DNA of 64,000 nucleotides, taken from NCBI RefSeq assembly GCF_037038585.1, contig NC_092525.1, positions 25,812,867 through 25,876,866 of the forward strand, in the 5' to 3' direction. The DNA comes from Patagioenas fasciata. Its lineage: Eukaryota > Chordata > Aves > Columbiformes > Columbidae. The notes below the pieces were generated by a model that was given only the letters and a program-made list of their open reading frames with translations, was not told the DNA's origin and ran no database searches. The position numbers and the translations under genes are program-made. This document shows, one piece after another, positions 25,830-38,300 of this stretch (within the stretch, counting starts at the first letter, position 1; each line of letters starts with the position of its first letter).

Positions 25830-27439
25830 ATCACTTGTCACATCAAATAAAAATCTAAATCCATGAACTTGATAAAGTTACTTTTCCTTTTGTGAACAAG
25901 AGGTTAACACACAGTGAGTTCTGGAAAGAAAATGAAACGCTTTGTCCAGCATTCAGGTATGGCTGCAGCTGTACTGTGTAAAATAATCTTGCAAAAGCAA
26001 TATTTTCAGCTGCTTTTGAAGCAAAACCAAGCAGGAGTGTTTATGACCTCTCCTCCTAAACAAGTCCCCAGTAGGATGCTGCTTTGAGTTGCTTTTTTTC
26101 CCCTCAAATGCCACAACTCTTTATACATGTGCCAGCTTTTGTACTCAGGGCGCTACCACGTGAGTGGTACACCAAACTCCTCTGAAATAGTTTTTCACAG
26201 ATACTTGGTGTGGGTCTATTGGCAGGAACAGAGTCCTGCTGTACCATCTGGGTAAAATTTACCAACTTAGACTAACTAGTCTTATTACATCCTCTTTTTT
26301 CAATCCTTTTCTCATGCTTAGGTTTGAAAGATCTTACTGAACTGAAAGATCCGTGGAAAGCAAGTTGCAACTGCTCTCAGTACCCTGAGATAAACTAAGG
26401 AAAGTAGGCAAAAGGAAAGACTTGATCGTCATACTTTATTGCTCTGTCTGCAAAAGTTAAAGGCTTCTACATTTTTATAGTGTCCCCCATTGGCTCATAA
26501 TCTGGACTGATGAAAGTTTATTGTCACAGCTATCTTTTTAGTAGCTGCGCGCATCTACTGGCCAAACGAAGAAATGCCTGCAAGATGTGCTGCGCTGACT
26601 CTAGCGGCGCAGATCCCTGCGCCACCAGCCTGCGCAGCTTGTGTCACTCTGCTGGCCACAGTCAGCTCGTCCAAATCTAATAGCAGATGTTAAAATCACA
26701 CCCTCATTTCGTATGAACATAACTTGTCATTTTTTCATAAGTCATGGCTTGAGTATATCAATATCAAAACCACATTCTCCATGGTTTGTGCGCATAAGAT
26801 ATCAAAATGCTTTTAATTTAGAAGAGTGAATCACAGATCAGCTTATACTGCATAGCCATTTAATGTAAAATCCTAACTGAATTATACCTATAAACTTGCA
26901 CAAAAATGACTCAGCAAAGCAACAACATTAAGAAGCTAAATCATACCTGATAACATACTCATGATGTGTTATTGTGTTACATGTTATTTAGCCTGCCTGA
27001 TCTATGAATAAAACAAATTTTCGTCTTCATTCCTGATCACCACAGAAGCCAAGGGATGTTTTTTGCACCAGTCTGTCCCCACCAGCCACGAGATGGGGAG
27101 TGAGGGGAGCCTACAGGACCTGCCAGAGCCGCAGGTGCAGGGGGCTGGGAAGCAAGGGAGGAAGGTTGGTGGTGTCAAGACCAGGCTTGGTGCGGGAGGG
27201 AAGAGGTGAGCTGCTGGTGACTGTCAGCAGCTGAGCCTGACCCTCCCATCAGACCCGACCATAGGTGTTACAGGAGATCGGGCACCCTTCTCCCCTCACC
27301 TGCAGGATCCCAAAGACCTCTCTGATACTTTTAATATGTGGTTTAGCAGTACAAAAGTACTTAGTGATATCATAGTTATTATTTTTAATAGCTGATGTGA
27401 TAGGTTCGAACCACAGCACCCATCAGTTATTACTACTGT

Positions 27440-27560
27440 ACCTTCTCCATGTAGTTCCTACTTCATATCTAAATTTCTTAATCTACAAAATGAGATAATA
27501 CACCTACTTTTTTAAAGAACTTGAAGATCAACAGATCAAAAAAGGTGTTTAGCAAATAGG
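27440..27560 (+). repeat. MIR-like SINE remnant
   Basis: Contains AATTTCTTAATCTACAAAAT, then GAGATAATACACCTACTTTT, then GAACTTGAAGATCAACAGAT. This parallels the MIR order of TTTCCTCATCTGTAAAAT, GGATAATA..CCTACCT and GTGAAGATTAA. Ends are approximate. Confidence 0.5.
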
Positions 27561-27929
27561 CATGATCAGTTCAGATATTTTAAAGAAGCAAAATACCATT
27601 GTAATTACAAAAGACACCAGCATTTAACTTCTGTACTGTATAAACAGTAATTAATAATAAAACACATTCAGCTTTCTCTGTAGTTGAGAAACTGAAATCA
27701 TCATTCAATGGAGGAAAAACTTCCAATATAATACAGTATTATTGTATTACTTCAACCTTTATAACTGATAAGCATGAAAATGCTATTCAGATGAACCCAT
27801 CAGACAAGAACCTGCACCATCCAAGGAATTTTGATATTGTTAAATTTTATTTTATAATACAGTGTTGGGCACTTTATGGCAATATGGAGTTCACCAAAAA
27901 CTTCTATTGACGCCACAAACTTGGAAGGA

Positions 27930-27979
27930 GGAAAAAAGAAACAAAACAAAAACCCAACAAACAAAACCAACAACAAAAC
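27930..27979. repeat. A/C-rich low-complexity tract
   Basis: AAAC/CAAA-type motifs in succession with almost no T on the + strand. Low complexity, no coding value. Confidence 0.7.
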
Positions 27980-28545
27980 GCACCACACATCACAGCTCAT
28001 TTACTAGATCTACACAGTGCACTACTTACAGTAGTCTAAGGTCTGAATTGCAGTTCTCGAGATGACTTTGAACAGTAGTCCAAGGGTGCAAAACCATGGA
28101 GTAACCTCTCAGATTTGGTTCTAGTTTTATTAAAGGTCAGCAACTTGCTAAATTTTTAAAATTGGTAGGACAATGCTGGTTGCCTTTTTTTTTTTTTTAA
28201 GCTCTGAAGTTATTAAAATGATCGATAAAACCTCAAAACATCCTGTACTTCATGTCTTTCCTATAATTATTAAAGGTTCACAACAAGGACATTATCAGGA
28301 ACAGTTTTCAAAGGTCACTAAAAAAACATTCTGAAAAAAAACCTAGAAGCATCCAGGTATACAATGTTGCTTTGTTCTGTGCTGAGGCATTTCTCATTGT
28401 TATCTGACACGGATCTAAAAATGACAAATAAAAATTGTCTGCTGGCCAAACAGGAAAGCATTTTAAATTTCTCTTCCTCCTGAAAAAATAACAGACGTGA
28501 TGTGCTTGTGTGTAAACTGCACTAAGACTAGTTGTTCCACAGTGC

Positions 28546-28551
28546 TTTATT
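28546..28551 (-). terminator. DENND1B: Candidate distal DENND1B polyadenylation signal
   Basis: Reverse-strand AATAAA (TTTATT on +) about 6.3 kb beyond the DENND1B stop, followed on the - strand by a CACTGTGG-type element. The distance suits the long 3' UTR I recall for mammalian DENND1B, but several other TTTATT hexamers exist in the stretch, so this is one option among many. Confidence 0.2.
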
Positions 28552-31500
28552 GCCTCATTCAAGTATATTAATTTAAAGAAGTTCTCTAGGGAAAAATCAA
28601 AGGTTAAACCAAAATGTACATCAATATACAAAGAAATTAATTTACAAAAAATTAAAAGGATACTGGCAACATTAGTATACATTTTAAGTAATGACTTACA
28701 ATAATTAGGGATGCCACAGACTGAGTTCTTAATACATATAGTCATCACCATAAACTCTCACCTCTTTGGTGGTACTGAAAAGCAATGCTTAACTCCTCAC
28801 CTTTTTATCAATGATAACCAAATGATCAAATGATAAACTAAGCATCATAAATTCTATTATTTAACCTTACTTCAATTTAACCAGGTTATAGTTTTAAGAA
28901 TTCCCTTGAGACACTGGTAAGTGAATATTGGGTTTGGCCTTATTATTTCCACAGAATGTGACATCCATAATCATTCCCAGTCATTGGAAATATACATTTG
29001 CCTCATCAGAATATATTCTTCATGTTGTTATCATACAACTATATTTAAAAGCTACATGTAATTTTACACATTTTTGAAAAATAACATTTCAAGGATTTGC
29101 TTGAAAAGCAGATGTGCACTACTAAATTACTTTGAAACAAGGAGAAATATTGCACAAAATTCACTGAATATCTGAAAGTCAGCACATTTCCCCCCACAAC
29201 CAAATAGCTCCCTTATTTTTAACAGAAACCGAATGTCAATTCACACAGAATCATAACAAATGTGAACAGACTAGAACTCAACTTATTTTTCAAACTCTAA
29301 TACTGTTACTGCACTCTAAATGTAAATGTTGTTAGTACTGACCTAAGTAATAGTACAAGTTAATTTGAGTACCCTTTACTACAGTAACCCTTGGAGTAAC
29401 TTCCCACTGTGTTACCTGCTTCATACTCCAACCCAGTAGAAAATGGCAACAGCTCTGTTGACTACAGGGATGGTGGATGGCTCTCTAGACTAAGATGGCT
29501 GTGGACTCATGAGGTAACTCTCTTTAGAAGTTGAGCAGCTTCCAGGAAAGACCTATCAAGTACTTTCAGTTGGCCACTGACTAAAACTGTAAAACAGATG
29601 TTACAAAGCAAATCAAAGGAAGGTTATGCACAAACCCCCATACCCTCCTTTTTCCATTCCTTTATTTTCAACCACCCTGAAGATCATGAGTTCTAGGCCA
29701 GCTATGGTCCATGACCTTGAGGTGAAGTTGAGGACACGTTCTACTCAGCCCAGATTCTGTTAAAAGGTAAAAAACATTTGGCAAAGACATACACATCTAA
29801 TAGCAGCAAAGAAGTTACTGAAGACAAGTCACATCATCATTCATACTGTTTTTGCTGGTGCATTTATTTCTACATTCATTCTCCAAAGATCTACCAAAAT
29901 AGCACAGGACCAGCCAGCCTTTCACATCCCGCACTCTGCAATACGGAAGCTGCTTGCCTCAGGTGTAATTTTATTCACCACATTTGTTTAGCCTGGAATT
30001 TCAGGCTGTTGGGAACATGCTGGCTGGAGTCTCACAGCACCTGGGCTAGAGCCTGGCACCAGGAGAGATGGTAACTGCCTTGGAAAAAAGACCACCCCCA
30101 GCTCTCCCTGGGGGTCGGAGATGTCAGCAGCTCTGGGGCTCCTTTCTGCAGGACAGGGCACGGTGGTCAGTATCACACAGGGGATGCATTTGCAAAAGGG
30201 CCTCATGCTGGCATTTTGATTATTGCATGAAATGTTTCTGCAGTTAATTACATGCATAGAGAAAAGATTTTAGATGCTCCTAGCAATTCCATTAGACAAC
30301 TGCACCAATGAAAGATTGTTCTGTAGGACTGAATATGATTGATTGTAGGTGGAGAAACAGAAGCTGTTTGACAAACCTGGCTTAACTGTTCTTTTGCCTA
30401 GACTTCACATTGTTTACAAGAACACGAGATTGTAATCTAGCTCATTCTAAAACCTGAAAAGACATCTAAACAAATTTTCAAGATCTGAACCACTCCCCTA
30501 ATAGATTGGGTGGGATTTTCAAAAGCACCCAGCATGAGTGTCAAACTCTGGCTGAAGTCTGTGTTACAGTGCCTGAGAGGGGACTTCAGCCAGTGCTGAG
30601 TTTCAGACAACGCCACCCAAGCAGCAGCAGTATCACTGAAATGCTAAATGACAATGAAGGGTTCAGTCAACAAGTCCTATGACAACTTCTACCACTACAT
30701 TTTTCCTTCAGAACAACTCTAGTTTTGGAGCTACATAATACTCAAAGACATGGGATGGAAGAGCAAACAACTGCCTACTCTACACAGACTGCCCTCTGCA
30801 TGCATAGAGGGTGGGTAGGGATCACCTTCACATCTGCAGAACCATCCTTCCTTCCCTCAATAGCTGCAATGTTTTTCACATGTTGTATGTCTATATGCGT
30901 GGATGGGAAGGCTTTGACGGGGACAACGTATTATCCATTCTGCAGATCCCACAGGCGACTAATTCCATAGGCAATACTACCTTTGCCTACATGGCTGGGC
31001 TGGAATCACTACAACTGAGCCATAACACTAGACAATATCCTGAAATCTGGATTTCCTCAAAGTTATCATCCCTCCTGAGGACTCCTAGGCTCTGCTTCAC
31101 CATACCCCACTGGAACAACCCAGGAATCCCTTTCTTTTTCTACTGCCCTTACTCTTCTCCCAAACCAGACGAATGATACGGCTCATTTCAGGCAGACATC
31201 TATGCAAAACAAAGTCAAAGATACTAAATTCAAGTCCTAGTTTGACTTTCTACATAAGAAATTTGTTCCTCTGTGTAAGTAACAGATTACAAAGCTTAAT
31301 CAAGTAAGCTGATATCTCCCTTAAACAGGAGACATGGAAAGATTTTTGAGATCCTGAAGTGATGCCTCTGAAGAAGAGCAAAGGAGCCCTGACTGAGGTG
31401 AACTCTGTTCTCACCAGCAGCTGGTGATGAATGTTGATGATTTTGAAAGACATTAGAAGGATTTCAAAAATTAAAAAACATCCAAGTATAAATCTTGTAA

Positions 31501-32351
31501 AAGTACTGGACCTGGACAATTTGACTTAATATAGAACCCAATGTGATAATAAAAATACTGTATATGTAGCCAATAAACAGTTTTATATTATCACAAGGAC
31601 AGACAAAAGTGTTGAACCAGAAATATCAGTCTGGACTCTTATCTATTTGGTAACTGATAATTCTGTTTAAATAAGGCACAAATATTAGCCTTTTTAAAAG
31701 ATCTCTGAGAGTAAATGGAAAAGATTCTGCAATATTTCAGAGTTTAAAATGTACCTGCAGTTAAGTTCAACATAGATATAAGACTGAGTTATTTTTGAAC
31801 CCATACGAGGTTCAAAACCAAAAAAAGACATACTATTTAATGACTGAAAACACACTTCATCCTTCATAAATATTAAGGAAACAATGTGGCATAAGCACAT
31901 TGTGGCATAACTAACATTTTGACTGAAATAAAAAAAAATCTAAGTTGAATTTTACCTTCCATCATTTAGTTCATCTATTTACTTTAGCCTGCATTTTCAC
32001 TCAATGAAACAGTTAATTACTACTATAACCCTCAATTTTGAAATATTCCACTATCAAACTTTCAATTTATTATCCTTTTAATAACTATAAGAATATTAGC
32101 AGCCTCACACAGCTTCCATATTTTTCTCACAAAGATGAGAATGGGACAATCTCTGTGATAATAGGAGTTCAGTGCCTAACTCTCATGGAAAGCTAGTAAG
32201 ATTTCTTCTATCAGAGAGGCATTGTTGAAAACCATTTTCTGGCAGTATTCCTGGAATTATGAGTTCAATTGTTTCAAAAGTAATGATGGCCAAAATTACC
32301 TTTTTTTTTTCCTATTATTCTCTTTAAGACTTTAACACTGTTTATTCTCTT

Positions 32352-32381
32352 AAAAAAAAAAAAAGAAGAAGAAGAAGAAGA
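32352..32381. repeat. A-tract followed by (GAA)n
   Basis: About 13 A's, then six GAA triplets on the + strand. Read on the DENND1B strand this is a TTC run followed by a T-tract. Confidence 0.85.
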
Positions 32382-33723
32382 AAACAAAACATCATCTTAG
32401 ATAGAACCATGGACAGAAACACCATGTCAGACACAGAGGAGAAGAAAAGGTGAATCTTGAAACTGCAAAGACATGAATGCGAGTAAGTGAGAAGTGCTAC
32501 AAGACGAAAAAAAATCTTGGTGTTGCCTGTCTTAGACACGCTTGGCAGCACTACATCTGGGTAATGTTACGTACCAGCAAAGGAGAAGAATGTCCTCTAC
32601 TGAGTCACTAATACCACTTTGAATAAGTATTCATGAATTTCCTCCATAGCTTTCTCATCTGAACAGCACTTGAGCTACCTGGTGTGACCTACCTGAAAGA
32701 TTTTAAATAATTGTTATGATACTTTTGATTTTTAATAGTGCAAAATATTTTGCCAAATAACATGTTTATGTTATTAAAAAGAATCCACAATATACCATGT
32801 TGACACACAAGAGAAAACCAAAGAACAGATAAATATTCTGGAGTACAGACCTCTGGACATACAGCCTCTAACTCTGGAATACTGAGATTCTACAGCAATG
32901 CAGATTGCATATGCCCTCAGGAATGTTCACGCTCTAATCAGACACAGACATTTCTGTAAAATTTGCACTTTTACTACGTTTTACCTTCACTGCACTGATT
33001 AAAAAAATTCTGGAGGTTCATGGTCAATGACAAGCCCTTCTCGTTCTGAAACAAGAAGAAACTTTAGAATTAATAAAGCCAAGGCCTCACTCTACTGCAT
33101 CTCTTCGGTAAAGCATCAAACACTGCCTCTGTAATGATATGGATCCATTCCCTTCAGTCAGCTGCCTTGTAATAAAGCAGTCAAAAAAACCATTTCCATT
33201 AACGTTTGCTAGAAGGAAAATTCATTCATAAATCTCAGTGTGGCAACTGATATTAAACGTTGCTACAAGCTACTGTTAAAGCGCAATCTGATCCAAACAT
33301 GGACCTCATGAACATGTCCACTGAAGCCTATACTGAAGCTAAGACTAACCATTCATACCAAAGAGGGAAAGAAAGGTTTCTGACATGAGTTTAGAAGAGC
33401 AGGAGAGCATTCTTCCCAGGTACAGTTCTTTTTATACCTTTGTGCTACTTCTGCCAACACAATATCCTGCATCACAAATACCCTTCAAAGCCAACAGTTC
33501 CAATCTGCTGAAACCTATTTGTCCCTTTCCTGTCCTGAGCTGTTGTAAACAATATTGTGTGTATGGTAAAGTGGAGAAACAGAAAAAGGAAGCAAGAAGG
33601 AAAATGAAAGAGCTGCTCTATATAGCAGCAAGAATTTTCAGACTTTAAATTACCAAATATTCCCCAGGAATACTGCCAGAAGAAGGAAAATGCTTGTTGT
33701 AAGTACAATACACATCGAGTCCA

Positions 33724-33729
33724 TTTATT
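33724..33729 (-). terminator. DENND1B: Candidate proximal DENND1B polyadenylation signal
   Basis: Reverse-strand AATAAA about 1.1 kb after the stop, followed on the - strand by a G/U-rich GATGTGTATTGTAC at the usual distance. By sequence this is the best-formed proximal site, though use is unproven. Confidence 0.35.
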
Positions 33730-34845
33730 CTCCTTCACTGAATTTAGAAAGAGATTTTTGGTTGTTCAAGTTGCCTAAAATAAGAGTTTGATATATGCAG
33801 TCTCAAGCTGAATTTATAATTTTACTTTGCTAGTGTTACAAGTAATTTTCAGCCATGACTCTTCAATAAATTAATTAAATATGACTGCTAATTAACAGTA
33901 ATCCAATCTACCTTCAAAACGGTAGCTACTAAAAATGGAAAGAAAATAGTTCAGAAGAGGCACAAATTAATTTTCAAATACTTTTAAACTGTAGAAAATA
34001 AAAATAATAGAAATTTATCGATTCCACTTACACTTTCCTTTCTGATTTTTTTTAGGTGAAATAGTCTACCTAGGGAAACTGGATAATATGTCTTTAAAGT
34101 GTCTTAGTTGTAAACAGAAGTTAATAAGCATCACATTATAATTCAGCACTTCATGTACTTTACAGAAGAGAGAAAAGCACGCGCTACCTTTTCAAAGTCT
34201 GGAAGACAGGGCCACAGTTTGGAGAAGTTCCAAGTTATATTCACATGAAATTCCTTAATCTAAAAAAAGTTTCTTTTCCCCTCACATTGCTGAAGCAAAT
34301 TCTTGCCATGGAAAATCATTATTGCTGTTGTGTAGGTTTGCATTCATCTTCTAAGATAGTTAAACCTCTTCTCAAAAGATTAAGGCAGTTCTTATTCGTT
34401 ACAAATATTAACATTTGTACATTTCAGACAAATCCGATTGCTCCATTCATTTCATGCTTAATAGGATTAATATAGTACCTTCAAAACCTGATTATCTGTT
34501 AGGGGATACCTTTCCTGTTGCTTAGAGGAAGCAAATGCTAGGAAGCACCATAACCTGCTGTATTTTTAACACAGAGACTAACTAGTACCTGATTTAAGAG
34601 TGCATTCATATATTTAGTTCCATGTTGTGGACCTAACTACAGCCAACAAACGAACACGGTAAACACAGAAGCAGATGTCTCAATGACGGAAAATGTGTAC
34701 TCAACTGGAGAATTATTTCTATAATCGAAGATTTCTTATTCCTTTTTCCATCTTTTGGTTATCGTGTTATATGGAGTTATATGGAGTCCTGAGTAATCTC
34801 CCTTTAACTTCTGATGGGAGTCAAATTTCTCTTCTCATAGTTTTC

Positions 34846-35397
34846 CTACGTTTTATTTCCACTGCTACTGCTGGATAAGCTATCCTTTGAAATATTTAAA
34901 CCATAGTGAAAGGCAGAACTCAGTTTACATAATGAAACCACTTCTTGAAGAAGCCCACCCTCTTCCAGAGTTTCATTTCCTTCCTTCCCATCTTTCTCCC
35001 AAGGGATCAGAATGGATGGATTTTGAGCAAGACTTGCTGGGAGCTGATCTTCTGAGGTGTTGCTTAGTGTTTCATTTCGCTTTGCATACTTGTAGGAAGA
35101 ACAGTCTGCTTTGAAACTTTCTAAAGAAGCAAACCGGGCTCTTGATTGTACTGGAGGTGAGGATGTCATACTAGTGGTGTCCATCTTGCCAGTAATATAG
35201 GTTTTGTCACAACTTTCTTCTTCCAGCCTTGAGAGAGATTCTCTATGGCCGCCAGAAGAAACTTGCTTCCTTGGTGATGGAGGGAGCTGCTTCCCATGGA
35301 GGACACTGTCATCCTGGCCGAGGTTCCACTCTGCTTGATCATTAGCACTGCCGCAAAGCAGGGTAAGGTTGCTCTCACTGGGTGCATTCGACTTGTT
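34846..35397 (-). CDS. DENND1B: DENND1B last coding exon
   Basis: Encodes the final 183 residues and TAG (34848-34846). The acceptor is TTTCTTTCAG before 35397, phase 0. It begins NKSNAPSESNLTLLCG and includes the conserved EWNLGQDDS, LPPSPRK, PWEKDGKEG and LLQEVVSLC blocks, all familiar from the human 1B tail. The middle part, roughly residues 60-120 of the exon, is serine/threonine-rich and diverged, as expected for a disordered tail. The protein ends in a serine run followed by GNKT. The region upstream of the acceptor is open but is intron, so the open frame's apparent ATG at 35562 is not a start. Confidence 0.95.
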   Translation of the reverse strand, partial: NKSNAPSESNLTLLCGSANDQAEWNLGQDDSVLHGKQLPPSPRKQVSSGGHRESLSRLEEESCDKTYITGKMDTTSMTSSPPVQSRARFASLESFKADCSSYKYAKRNETLSNTSEDQLPASLAQNPSILIPWEKDGKEGNETLEEGGLLQEVVSLCKLSSAFHYGLNISKDSLSSSSSGNKT

Positions 35398-38300
35398 CTG
35401 AAAGAAAGAACATGTGTTTATAGTTAATGTCACAAGAAAAGTCTCTACACTGGTGCTTTGGAAACAAAAATTCTGTAATGGAATTTGTGTGTTCGTAAAT
35501 AATGGAACCCCTTTGGGGCTCGATGTTACTAAACAACAACCCCAGAAATAATATGAGATCAAGTGTTTTTACAGTTCCTCACCCGACACTCTGTCTCTTA
35601 TCCTAAGGATCACCCCTGTCCATCCAGTCTTTGTACAAGCAGTTTTGACAGTGAACAAAGACACACTTTGCTGGTTTGTACCCATAATATGAGAAGGAGC
35701 TGGACTCAAACTAAAACCAGATGGTATTTCCTCTTTGCTTCAGTAATTAATTGTACCAACTTTCAGTATTAATTTTTTTTTTTTGTGAAACAAACAAAAA
35801 TGGGCATTTTATTAATGTGACCCCTGTGTGACACTCATAATATAAAATTTTACAAGCTTTTTAAACATTTGTATCAGAATTTACTTTTCCAGTAAAAAAG
35901 ATTTCTACTTCCCTTTCAGCAAAAGCAAATGTTGGACAGCTGACAGAAGCTGAAATTCACAAACATTTTTTGCTAAAATCACAGCAGCAACATTGTGAAG
36001 GTTTTAAAAGTTCTAGGCAAACAGTTTCTTTACGCTACAGGCTCTGTGCAACTACCTAAAAAAGGATAAAGGAGCCTTATTAGAAAGCTCTGGAGTACTA
36101 TTCTATCAGTGTTTCAGGTGCAACTACCACACAGATCCCATGACTTAAGATGGAAACATCACCATATCACTATGACTAGTTTAAGGATGCAAGGTAAGAA
36201 TAGAAATAAATACCTTCTAAAGCGTATTAGAAAGACCTAAGATTAGCTCTAGGAATACCATATAGAACAGTTAAATATAATATTAAACTAGTTGATTAAG
36301 TAAATTATTACATTATTCACTTTTTTTTTTTTGTATTTACTGGCATAAGGGAAAAATACAGTTCCAAGATGGCTTGGCAAACTGGACAAAGGTGTAACCA
36401 ATCTCTTAGCTGGTGAAAAACTGTCATGCAGTGGCCAGCATGGGTGTACGGGTCATAGTCCCAGGAAGACATACTAGCAAGTCTAAGGACTCTGTTGCAG
36501 TGTCTGAGCTGCATGTTGCTGATTCCACAAGTGCAGGATTCCACTATAAAGGGACTGGAGTTGTTTTTAAATGAAAGTAGAAGACTAACCGCAGTCTTGT
36601 AATCAATGTCATCCATTGACCTAAAGAAATCCAGGCTCTTTGCTCCTGAGAGCTTTCCTTGATCTGAACTGTGTGTGCTCAGCGTGTCCAAAATCTCCCC
36701 AAGCAAGTCCATTTCCCCTTGATGCTGAGGAGTTATTCCAGTTTCACCAGAATCGTCACTATCATAAAAGCAAGCAGAGACTTCTTCACTGTCTTCTGAT
36801 GACAATCTGAAAACAAAAACTTTTCCATCAGCTAGGAACATAAAAGCCATTTCATTACAGTCACTTCTGAAAGTAAGTGGGAGAATGTGTTCCAAGACTT
36901 TTGAAACTGAACATAAACCCGAAATTTCTTTCTATTCAAGTACTTTCCTAAGATGTATAATATCTATGGAGACGCAGTTACCATAACCTGATTTTCCTGT
37001 CTCCTGGCTCTTTTCCGAACACTCTATTATTTCAAGTCACCCTTAATACAACTTCCCAAATCTTGCCCCCAAATTTTAGTTATTCCAAAATTGGTTCCTC
37101 TTTTCCCTTGTCTACACCTTATATTTAGGTCAGTTTTGCAACACCTTTTCTGCTGACCTAGCGACATACTTAGCTCTAGTGGCAAGACTCTCATACTGCA
37201 ACTCTCTGTCATAAGACCAGATTTACTGGAGTACTGCCTATCTGCAAGGAGAACTGGTGCTTTTGTCTCTTATTTTCTCTTCCATTCATTGTAATACCCT
37301 TACCTCTGACCCCCATGCTACTGCAGTCTTTCCCTATCTGTCTATCCAGAATGCTACTACAAAGGGTATTTCCATGGCTCACTGTTTGATAATGTTAATA
37401 TTGTTTAAACATTACAGTAGCTCCTTCTTCCCTACTGCATCATAGCTTAAGCTGTTTGACTTTGCTTTCAAGGTCTTTCCTGGTTCATATCCATATATTC
37501 ATTATCAAAAATCTCCTTAATTCAATCAGAGAATGCCTCAGCGCAGCTTAAGCCTCAACTTATGATTTTCCTTCAATTCACACATAGGAAGACCTTGATA
37601 TAACACTAACAAGGCAATAATTCTCTTTCAGACCCTTCAGAAAACTTGCCATCATCACGACCACAAGACTTAAAGAATAGATTAGCTGAGGTCACTGCCC
37701 ATCATGTTGATGAACACTATTTCACAGCTTTTTATCTTGAGTCTGTGAAGACTGAGGATTATGCCAAGCTCTTCTTGGCACTATAAATAATAAAAAGATA
37801 TAATAGCCTGTCGCTCTTTTTATAAGCAGATTTAATCCTAAACTGCTTAAAATCATGCAGATCAAGAATCAAGGTAGCAGCCTGGACAGGAGAAAAATTA
37901 GTCTCTTGAAGTCCACTTTGCCAAGTAGCACCAGTTAAACTTTCTCCGATACTCTCTCCATACACACGTCCCAGCAGGCTTCTTACTTGCTTGTTCTCTC
38001 AATTTCATCATCATCGTCTTCATCCAGAGCAAAATCCTGGTTACTGAGATGCTGGTTAAAACGAGTCTGGAAGACAGAAAATTAACATTATTATTTTTGT
38101 CTATTTTTTTCTATTTCAGCATTACTTATTTGGAGACTAGATGCACTTTACTCACTAAGACTTCCTGAGCACTTGATGAGGGAAAACACATATTGATAAG
38201 TCCTCTAAAGGTTGTTATAAGAGAACATGAAGTCCTCAAGCATCACCAATTACAGAGCAAAAGAACAATTTTATCTTCATAGCCTATGGAGGGCCTTATT

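Larger units (their letters stand above)
19821..28300. other. Intergenic DNA between the convergent CRB1 and DENND1B genes
   Basis: No gene is supported. The open frames of 110-147 codons here (for example 20694-21032 on +, 25255-25662 on -) lack recognisable domains and often overlap other frames. Notable contents are CpG-enriched patches at about 23060-23165 and 23640-23720, a compact TGCGC-rich patch at 26544-26638, a MIR-like remnant near 27.5 kb and short T/G-rich simple repeats. The DENND1B 3' UTR may extend into the right edge of this stretch. Confidence 0.55.
28552..34845 (-). other. DENND1B: DENND1B 3' UTR and/or downstream flank
   Basis: Sequence following the DENND1B stop in transcript direction. 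It is AT-rich with no recognised coding exon. It contains an A-tract joined to a (GAA)n run at 32352-32381, an 11-base tandem repeat (TTATATGGAGT) at about 34764-34785, and several candidate reverse-strand AATAAA signals. The real 3' end cannot be fixed from sequence alone. Confidence 0.35.

Noticed and set aside
27398-27425. GGTTCGAACC, resembling a tRNA TPsiC arm / B box
   Set aside because: The flanking bases do not form the five-pair stem, and no A box or acceptor stem is found upstream.
28308-28751. 147-residue open frame on the - strand
   Set aside because: Low-complexity hydrophobic and aromatic composition, no recognised family. It probably lies in the DENND1B 3' UTR or flank.
36807-36895. 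ATG-initiated upstream extension of the DENND1B penultimate exon
   Set aside because: The acceptor at 36807 and the split codon with the previous exon show that this part is intron.
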